IMG/VR virus record: IMGVR_UViG_3300031227_000569 | Location: 1 to 20,003 of that record | Direction: 5' to 3' (one strand) | Source: a virus | DNA: 20,003 nucleotides | Shown here: in pieces, positions 14,854-20,003 of the stretch | How the letters are laid out: the number at the start of each line of letters is the position of its first letter | Position numbering within the stretch: position 1 is the stretch's first letter | Notes under the pieces: generated by a model | The model's input: only the letters and a program-made list of their open reading frames with translations | Database searches by the model: none | What the model was told of the DNA's origin: nothing | Position numbers and translations under genes: made by a program

Positions 14854-15786
14854 ATGCCACGTAATGAAGGCTCTCGTCAGACTAACATTCAGTACGTCCA
14901 GCAGTTTCCGCATTTGCTGGAGATTCGTGACGGTGGACGACTTGAGATTTTCCCTGTTCAACTTCACGATGACTTTCTTGGCGACCAGATTCAGGATGAG
15001 TGGAACGTAACGGCAGATGGAACGGGCGGCGGTCTTGTTCGCGTTGCAGTGAATGGTATCTATGAACTGCGTACTGATGCCACGAACGACCATACCGTCG
15101 AACTGGCGCATGAAACGAACTGGCGTGCCGCTGACGAACAGACGACTGAGACGTATCCGAGTCGCCTTGTGTTCGAGGCAATTGTTGCTCCTGCTGCGAT
15201 CACAACCCTCAATTTCATGGCGGGCCTTACGGATCGTGTCAACTACCCTCCGGGGCATTTGGCATTTGAGAATCCGGATACTGGCAACGCTTTTGCGGTT
15301 GATGCTGTTGTCATTGCCTTCGATACGGATGGTGTGACGAACACCAACTTTACTGCGCTTGCCACCAACAACGGCACCGAACAGGTTCTTGACCTGGGTG
15401 TTGCTCCCGTTGCTGGTGCATACAACGCGCTGCGTATGGAGCTTGACGGCCTCGGCAATGCAGATTTCTTCATTGATGGCACGTATCGTGGCACGATTGC
15501 TACGGCTGTTGCCATCGCTCAGTTGCTCACCCCGTACTACGGTATCCAGACGCGGGCGGCCGCTGTTCGGAATATGGGCATCGACAATTGCCGTGTCTAC
15601 AAGCGGCGTAACTACACTGACCAATCGTTCACCGCGACGACCACGACTACCTCTAGCACGAGTTCGAGCACGTCTACGACTTCGAGTTCGACATCTACAA
15701 GTTCGACTACGTCGAGTTCGAGTAGCACGAGTTCGAGCACGTCCACTAGTTCCAGCACGTCTTCGTCCTCGTCCACTGCTCCTTAA
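14854..15786 (+). CDS. Putative capsid decoration protein: jelly-roll domain with Ser/Thr tail
   Basis: The product has 310 residues from ATG 14854, with a strong AAGGAGG (14839-14845) 8 bases upstream. Residues about 35-255 look like a LamG/concanavalin jelly roll. They start LHDDFLGDQIQDEWNVTADG and include FIDGTYRGTIATAVA and YYGIQTRAAAVRNMGIDNCRVY, where strands end near a final Cys-Arg-Val-Tyr. The last 50 residues are Ser/Thr only, apart from AP at the end. Its location between capsid and connector genes and its strong ribosome site suggest an abundant protein on the head. The fold resembles that of the LamG-like gene at 590. Glycan binding or glycosylation of the tail is possible but not shown. 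Confidence 0.75.
   Translation: MPRNEGSRQTNIQYVQQFPHLLEIRDGGRLEIFPVQLHDDFLGDQIQDEWNVTADGTGGGLVRVAVNGIYELRTDATNDHTVELAHETNWRAADEQTTETYPSRLVFEAIVAPAAITTLNFMAGLTDRVNYPPGHLAFENPDTGNAFAVDAVVIAFDTDGVTNTNFTALATNNGTEQVLDLGVAPVAGAYNALRMELDGLGNADFFIDGTYRGTIATAVAIAQLLTPYYGIQTRAAAVRNMGIDNCRVYKRRNYTDQSFTATTTTTSSTSSSTSTTSSSTSTSSTTSSSSSTSSSTSTSSSTSSSSSTAP
15637..15783 (+). repeat. Ser/Thr-coding low-complexity tract
   Basis: The 3' end of the decoration gene is built from related units such as AGTTCGAGCACG and TCCAGCACGTC, encoding about 49 Ser and Thr residues up to the C-terminus. Confidence 0.8.
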
Positions 15787-15801
15787 TAGGAGGGGTGTAA
15801 T

Positions 15802-16947
15802 ATGGCACTTGTTACTGCCAGCGAGGTCAAGTCGTATCTGGGACTGTCGGATAGTCAGTTGCGAGTACAGGGGCTTCGGGTTCTTGTTGAGCCAAGCCCC
15901 GTGTCCGCAACAGTCCAGGTGAAGTCTACCAGCATCGAGTTCGTCATTGTTGGTGGAGCGGACCCTGGGACTTACACATGGGATTTGACCGACCCTCTGT
16001 ATGCTACCCTCACGCTTCTAGCCGCTGATATGAATGCCTCAGTGGCAGACATTACGTGTGAGGTTCTGGCTCCAGGAGATTCAGACGCGAACGATCTTGT
16101 TCCCACGTCTGCAACTGACTGCCTTGCCGAAGCCAATGCTCAGACATTGAACATAACGAACAACTATCTCCTTAACCAGATAGCTGATCGCATATCCAGC
16201 ATGGCAGAAACCTACTGCCAGATTGATTACGAAGAGGCTACTATCTCCGAGAGGCATGATGGAGATGGCGGCTCCCTGTTGATGCTGGACAATAGGCCCG
16301 TCAACTCGGTATCCAGGATAGCTGTGAGCCCCGTTACGGGCATTAGCATTACCAACACCCTGAGCACTGCCACAGGTGCTTACGTGGCTGTGAGCGATAC
16401 CACACTGACCCTTACGGTCGATGTGGGAGCAGGAACTACTACGAGCACGCTTACACTGGCTACCTATGGCACGATGACGTTGCTCGCAGCCGCCATAAAT
16501 GCCCTCAGTGCCGCTGGATGGACGGCAACGGTGTCGTCTGCATATGAAGGTCACGATCCTTCCGACCTGATCGTTATGGAGACATCGTACGCACTGAACA
16601 CCGCCGTCTCGCTCAAACTGTTCGTGGGTGGTGAATCTAACTACACCCTTTACCCGGATAAGGGGTGGATCGTTCTCAAAAGTGGTGGGTTCTCTCCTGG
16701 GCACAGGAACGTAGTCGTTACTTACAACCACGGCTACGCGGTCATTCCTGGTGCTCTGAAGGAGCGAGTCCTACAACTAATCGGCTATGTCTACTATCAG
16801 TCGAGGACGGACCCCACGTTGCAGAGCGAGAGGCTTGGTGATCATTCATGGTCGAGGGCAACAGGTTTAATAGCGTCTACTTCGTTTGATAGCATGATGG
16901 AATCCGCATTGTCCCTCTGGCGCAGGTTCGACATTGTGGTGACGTGA
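15802..16947 (+). CDS. Head-tail connector (gp6-like) with two inserted beta domains
   Basis: The product has 381 residues; AGGAGG is upstream of ATG 15802. The start MALVTASEVKSYLGLSD, the AETYCQIDYEE helix (about 135-145), and the end VVVTYNHGYAVIPGALKERVLQLIGYVYYQ with SERLGDHSWSRA fit the HK97 gp6/SPP1 gp15 adaptor family, which forms the ring under the portal. The family is normally about 100-200 residues. The excess is explained by two segments, about 36-118 and 192-275, which resemble each other (each has a TLTLLAA or TMTLLAA core, then SDLI/NDLV). The gene therefore carries a duplicated or twice-inserted beta domain. It is followed one base later by the stopper gene. The connector assignment rests mainly on its termini and gene order. 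Confidence 0.8.
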   Translation: MALVTASEVKSYLGLSDSQLRVQGLRVLVEPSPVSATVQVKSTSIEFVIVGGADPGTYTWDLTDPLYATLTLLAADMNASVADITCEVLAPGDSDANDLVPTSATDCLAEANAQTLNITNNYLLNQIADRISSMAETYCQIDYEEATISERHDGDGGSLLMLDNRPVNSVSRIAVSPVTGISITNTLSTATGAYVAVSDTTLTLTVDVGAGTTTSTLTLATYGTMTLLAAAINALSAAGWTATVSSAYEGHDPSDLIVMETSYALNTAVSLKLFVGGESNYTLYPDKGWIVLKSGGFSPGHRNVVVTYNHGYAVIPGALKERVLQLIGYVYYQSRTDPTLQSERLGDHSWSRATGLIASTSFDSMMESALSLWRRFDIVVT

Positions 16948-16948
16948 T

Positions 16949-17275
16949 ATGGCGATTACCGACTTCTACAAGAACAAGGCGAATGTTGAGCGCCCGACAA
17001 GGATAGAGAATAGTGTAGGAACTTGGGAAGAGGTGTGGACAGTTGTTCACAATGATGTAGCCTGCTGCATTCAACCGCGCAAAGGCTACGAGTTTGTTGC
17101 ACACGACAAAGTTCAAAGTGACACCACGCACGTAATGTACTGTGACGTAATGGAGATACGGCCCTCTGACAGGATTGTGGCCGAAGGCATCACGTTCGAC
17201 GTTCTGGATGGTCGGGACATCGACTTCCTCGGGCGATTCCTCACAATTGATTTGAAAAATGTGGTAACGAACTGA
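16949..17275 (+). CDS. Head-tail stopper / head closure protein
   Basis: The product has 108 residues, normal for the SPP1 gp16-like head closure family. ATG 16949 is one base after the connector stop. Recognisable blocks are DFYKNKANVERP at the N-terminus, SDTTHVMYCDVMEIRPSDRIVAEGITFDV in the middle and DFLGRFLTIDL at the end. These match the family's beta-barrel pattern in which strands end in 'CDV...DRI'. The protein caps the connector after DNA packaging and provides the surface for tail attachment. It is tightly coupled to both neighbours, consistent with a neck operon. Confidence 0.82.
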   Translation: MAITDFYKNKANVERPTRIENSVGTWEEVWTVVHNDVACCIQPRKGYEFVAHDKVQSDTTHVMYCDVMEIRPSDRIVAEGITFDVLDGRDIDFLGRFLTIDLKNVVTN

Positions 17276-17276
17276 T

Positions 17277-17840
17277 ATGGCAACGAGAGTAAATTGGTAT
17301 GGGCCGCAGGTAAAAGGGGCCCTCGACAAGAAAGTTGCGAAGCGCCTTACGCTTGCTGCCTACGTTGTTGAGGGCGAGATAAAGCGGTCGATGTACAACG
17401 AGCCAAAGACAGGCAGGATGTATCAGAAGCCGAACACGAAAGCATGGTATCAGGCCAGCGCGCCCGGAGAGGCACCTGCTATAAGGACTGGGATGCTGGC
17501 AAGAAGCATATCGCATAAGCCCCCGTTCAAAACTGGCCGTGCTCAGTGGCATTGTTACGTAGGAACGTTCGGGAAGAAGAGTGAGTCGTCGGGTCTGGGA
17601 ACAGGGAAAATGACTTCTTGGGGCGACACCAGTGTTCCTACTGGGCTATTCGCTGGTGTAGCATCAAGATCGAACACGGACGTATCGGGGATATCTGGAG
17701 TCGAGGGTGCAAAGTATCCTCTGTATCTTGAGCTTGGGACTCGGTATATGGCACCTAGACCCTACCTTCGCCGAGGATTGGACAAGTCAAAAAAGAAGAT
17801 CAAAGCCCTGTTCAGAGGAACGCCGCTTCGTTTGGCGTAA
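17277..17840 (+). CDS. HK97 gp10-like tail-joining protein
   Basis: The product has 187 residues; ATG 17277 starts one base after the stopper stop. The N-terminal helix (KGALDKKVAKRLTLAAYVVEGEIKRSM) and the C-terminal YPLYLELGTRYMAPRPYLRRGLDKSK are the standard signature of the HK97 gp10-like family, the tail completion or neck protein in siphoviruses. A central insertion of about 40 residues, rich in Gly and Ser, is longer than usual. The C-terminus is basic. It follows the connector and stopper and precedes a pair of small beta proteins. Confidence 0.86.
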   Translation: MATRVNWYGPQVKGALDKKVAKRLTLAAYVVEGEIKRSMYNEPKTGRMYQKPNTKAWYQASAPGEAPAIRTGMLARSISHKPPFKTGRAQWHCYVGTFGKKSESSGLGTGKMTSWGDTSVPTGLFAGVASRSNTDVSGISGVEGAKYPLYLELGTRYMAPRPYLRRGLDKSKKKIKALFRGTPLRLA

Positions 17841-17852
17841 GGAGATGAAATC

Positions 17853-18242
17853 ATGCCAATGACATACACAATTGTCCGCAGAAACGTTGATGTTGTTGCA
17901 GAGGGTGGTTACCAACGAGAGATTACGCGAATCGTTTTCGATTTCACCACCAACGACACCACCACAGTCACAACGAGAGAGTATTTCACAGGAGAGGTGC
18001 TTCGGATATGTACCATTCCAGATGTAGCGGCTGCTGACTGGGATGCCTACGTATACGATGATGACAACTTGGATGTTGCGAACGGCCAAGCCATAGACCG
18101 TTCTGCTACTTTGCCAGAACAGGTCCATCCGTCTCTTGGTGGTGCAGGTGGCACGTTGGCGATAAGCAATACGAATCTTCGCTGCGTTGTTGCAAACTGT
18201 GATCAGGGCGCAGAAGGTCGGGTAATTGTCTACATAGTTTGA
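17853..18242 (+). CDS. Small beta-sandwich protein, first of a paralogous pair
   Basis: The product has 129 residues from ATG 17853, with AAGGAG (17839-17844) 8 bases upstream; ATG 17859 is a less well spaced alternative. It consists of beta strands with ITRIVFDFTTND, IPDVAAADWDAYVYDDDN, NTNLRCVVANCDQGAEGRVIVYIV. These line up with the next gene's ITKIRWDWVSEAD, PNADYTVGVYDDEG and NSTLRITVGATGG...RTGAVILYIM. A tandem duplication is therefore clear. Function is unknown; by position it is probably a neck, tail or fibre-accessory virion component. No family was recognised. Confidence 0.7.
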   Translation: MPMTYTIVRRNVDVVAEGGYQREITRIVFDFTTNDTTTVTTREYFTGEVLRICTIPDVAAADWDAYVYDDDNLDVANGQAIDRSATLPEQVHPSLGGAGGTLAISNTNLRCVVANCDQGAEGRVIVYIV

Positions 18243-18252
18243 GGTAACTGCC

Positions 18253-18651
18253 ATGCCAGTAACGTTTACATATGCCACGAAAGTTGCACCCCCGCCTATT
18301 GATGGCTATGCGCAGGCCGCAATTACGAAGATTCGTTGGGACTGGGTGTCGGAGGCTGATGGTGGGACGACAGGAGATGCAACGGAATTACGGTTTGGTG
18401 GTGTGCCTTCTCGTATTGTGTTCATTCCTGGGGATGTTCCTCCGAATGCTGACTACACAGTTGGTGTTTATGACGACGAGGGTTGCGATCTGCTTTGGTG
18501 GGAGCTAGAAGACGTGCTTATCCCTGCCAGAATAATTGACCTTCCTCTATGGCAGATAATATCAAATAGTACGTTGCGTATTACTGTTGGAGCGACGGGT
18601 GGTGCTGGAAGGACTGGGGCCGTCATTCTTTACATCATGAACTTTGGATGA
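18253..18651 (+). CDS. Small beta-sandwich protein, second of a paralogous pair
   Basis: The product has 132 residues; GAGGT sits 7 bases before ATG 18253. It shares layout and short motifs with the preceding gene, including a terminal VILYIM strand matching VIVYIV, and a YDDE/YDDD turn. It differs in its N-terminus (VTFTYATKVAPPP) and a Trp-rich central region (DLLWWELEDV). Divergence is substantial, so the duplication is not recent. A pair of related proteins may form a hetero-oligomer. No enzyme motif is seen. Confidence 0.68.
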   Translation: MPVTFTYATKVAPPPIDGYAQAAITKIRWDWVSEADGGTTGDATELRFGGVPSRIVFIPGDVPPNADYTVGVYDDEGCDLLWWELEDVLIPARIIDLPLWQIISNSTLRITVGATGGAGRTGAVILYIMNFG

Positions 18652-18661
18652 GGAGATGAAG

Positions 18662-18979
18662 ATGACGGAACAAGCTGAGAACAGACCAGCCTCCATCAAT
18701 GGGTGCTCCTGGGGAAGGGAAACTCGTGTAATGGTGGACAACATGAAAGACTATGTCATTGAGATCAAGGAGTCCGTTAAGGACCAAAACATTAAACTAG
18801 ACTCGGTAATAAAAGCTACGGCAGGCAAGCCAAGCTGGTTTGTTACTGGATTGATAAGCGTTTTGGGCATGCTGTGTGTTGGATTGATCACATATATCGT
18901 CACTTGCCAAGATGATCATACAGCAAGTGCCAAGCAAGATATACGTCTTGTTAGCCTTAGTCCCAAGGAACCCAAGTGA
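18662..18979 (+). CDS. Small protein with one membrane helix
   Basis: The product has 105 residues. ATG 18662 is preferred because AGGAG (18651-18655) is 6 bases upstream; ATG 18656 is too close. Residues 20-55 form a charged helix (ETRVMVDNMKDYVIEIKESV). A single hydrophobic segment follows at 59-81 (WFVTGLISVLGMLCVGLITYIV), then a short soluble end. A coil followed by one helix resembles phage XhlA-like or holin-type proteins, but without the family's typical motif I leave it as a membrane protein. Its stop overlaps the next gene's GTG (GTGA). Membrane genes among neck genes are unusual but reported for phages. Confidence 0.65.
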   Translation: MTEQAENRPASINGCSWGRETRVMVDNMKDYVIEIKESVKDQNIKLDSVIKATAGKPSWFVTGLISVLGMLCVGLITYIVTCQDDHTASAKQDIRLVSLSPKEPK

Positions 18980-19398
18980 AAGAACTGTTTGAAAGCATAC
19001 TTGATAAGTTCAAGCAAGATGTTGAGCTATTCAACCTGCTCGATGGTCGCATGTATGCTGATCGTGCCCCTCAGAAGGAGATGACTGAGTTTGTAACTAT
19101 CCACCTCATCGACGTCATGCCGGATGAAGAGTTCGAGTATGGGCGTCGTCTGGAGGTGGCACGAGTTCAGTTTTCGATACGGTCGCAATCAAGCGATTCT
19201 ACGCGAGCTATGGAGATATTCAAGGCACTGACTGAAGTCTACGACCGGGCAGTCCTCACGTTCCGGGCGGACAACTACAAGTCAGTGTCTATGGGCAGGG
19301 AGATGGCTATCCTGACGCGGGAGCCAGACAACTTTTGGCACTATGCAGTTGACTACGTGTGCATGATTCAGCCGGTGACATCAACCACGGGGCCGTAG
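18976..19398 (+). CDS. Tail terminator / tail completion protein (DUF3168-like)
   Basis: The product has 140 residues starting at GTG 18976, overlapping the previous stop. The opening helix (KELFESILDKFKQDVELFNLLDGRMYADRAPQ) followed by TEFVTIHLIDVMPDEEF and later ARVQFSIRSQSS, AMEIFKALTEVYD and NFWHYAVDYVCMIQ matches the layout of the DUF3168/HK97 gp11-type family, which ends the tail tube at the neck. It follows the gp10-like protein at the expected distance, interrupted by three accessory genes. The major tail protein would be expected next but is not in the window; a mobile endonuclease gene comes instead. Confidence 0.78.
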   Translation: MKELFESILDKFKQDVELFNLLDGRMYADRAPQKEMTEFVTIHLIDVMPDEEFEYGRRLEVARVQFSIRSQSSDSTRAMEIFKALTEVYDRAVLTFRADNYKSVSMGREMAILTREPDNFWHYAVDYVCMIQPVTSTTGP

Positions 19399-20003
19399 AT
19401 GAAAAAGGGAAGCAAACATACACCAGAAACAATAGCTCGAATGTCTGAAGCCCACAAAGGACATAAGCACACAGAAGAATCAAAAGCAAAGATGTCGATT
19501 GTCCAAAAAGGCAAGAAGGTTTCTCAGGAGGTGAGGGACAAAATAAGTCGTTCGCGTCGTGGAAAAGGAACTGGGCCTTTTTCTGAGGAGCACAAAGCTA
19601 AGTTATCTGCCTCAAACAAAGGAAAAAAGCGATCCAAAGAAACTTGCGCGAGAATATCTGCTGCTAAAAAAGGCTGCAACCTTGGGCGTAAGCATACACC
19701 AGAAACAAGAGCTAAAATGTCAGCAGCCCTCAAAGGAAAGCCTAGACCAAAAGGGTCTGCTGCTTTGATGGGACATAGCGTTTCGGAAGAAACACGTGCC
19801 AAGATATCGGAATCATTGAAGGGGCGGAAACTTTCTGCTGAACATAGGAAAAGTCTATCTGTTTCCAAGAAAGGAAAACCACGACCATATTTGGTGGGAC
19901 GAGAACATTCTCCTGAACACAAAGCTAGTATATCTGCCGCCCTAAAAGGCAGATTACGCCCTGGGATATCTGGACCAAAACATCCTAGATGGCTAGGAGG
20001 CAT
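19399..20003 (+). CDS. NUMOD3-repeat homing endonuclease, N-terminal part (3' end outside window)
   Basis: ATG 19399 follows the terminator stop directly and the frame stays open to the edge (201 codons). The visible protein is about nine NUMOD3 repeats, each a variant of [HS]-[ST]-x-E-x-[RK]-x-K-[MI]-S-x-[AS]-x-K-G (for example HTPETRAKMSAALKGK and VSEETRAKISESLKGRK). They are followed by GPKHPRWLGG, the usual lead-in to an HNH nuclease in these proteins. NUMOD3 helices bind DNA along the target. It is a free-standing selfish endonuclease, probably inserted between two tail genes. Base composition is A-rich compared with the neighbouring genes, fitting later arrival. Identification as a NUMOD3 protein is firm; the nuclease domain lies outside the window. 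Confidence 0.93.
   Translation, partial: MKKGSKHTPETIARMSEAHKGHKHTEESKAKMSIVQKGKKVSQEVRDKISRSRRGKGTGPFSEEHKAKLSASNKGKKRSKETCARISAAKKGCNLGRKHTPETRAKMSAALKGKPRPKGSAALMGHSVSEETRAKISESLKGRKLSAEHRKSLSVSKKGKPRPYLVGREHSPEHKASISAALKGRLRPGISGPKHPRWLGG

Noticed and set aside
14827-15624. Minus-strand open frame of 265 codons
   Set aside because: It is antisense to the jelly-roll decoration gene, which has a strong ribosome site; no recognisable protein.

Overview
The window is one uninterrupted, all-plus-strand stretch of the structural region of a tailed double-stranded DNA phage or prophage with a siphovirus-like head-neck module. The evidence is a recognisable gene order: HK97-type portal, MuF-like head morphogenesis protein, XkdF-like prohead protease, scaffold, HK97-fold major capsid protein, head-tail connector, head-tail stopper, gp10-like tail-joining protein and tail terminator. 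The host is bacterial: most genes have strong AGGAGG-like ribosome binding sites, several overlap as ATGA or GTGA, and one product has a lipobox. The exact host cannot be read from the sequence. No tRNA, rRNA or CRISPR array was seen, and the terminase and tail tube genes must lie outside the window.

Layout. Positions 1-2652 hold putative virion-surface genes: a Cys-rich protein cut by the window edge, a small protein that is mostly a Ser/Thr tract, a 553-residue protein with a LamG-like domain followed by a Ser/Thr tract, and a small beta-rich protein. Positions 2657-5610 hold a zinc-finger protein, a lipoprotein with membrane helices, an NAD-binding epimerase-like protein that lacks the usual catalytic Ser and Tyr, and a protein with two helix-turn-helix domains. 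Positions 5612-13159 are the head-assembly genes. They are heavily invaded. The portal contains a LAGLIDADG intein. The MuF protein contains an intein with a zinc-finger/NUMOD3/Vsr-like endonuclease. The prohead protease gene appears to be split by about 0.57 kb carrying a small gene, hairpins and a terminator-like structure. Positions 13193-19398 hold the capsid, a probable decoration protein and the connector series, plus a pair of tandem paralogues and a one-helix membrane protein. Positions 19399-20003 hold the start of a free-standing NUMOD3-repeat endonuclease.

How the genes work together. The portal, MuF protein, protease, scaffold and capsid protein would build the procapsid. The connector, stopper, gp10-like protein and terminator would join the head to the tail. 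Three virion proteins carry long Ser/Thr linkers, two of them after LamG-like jelly-roll domains, which suggests surface-displayed, stalk-like decoration. The strongest curiosities are the concentration of at least three different mobile endonuclease elements in one head-neck cluster, the Vsr-type intein, the split protease, and the connector protein with a duplicated inserted domain.
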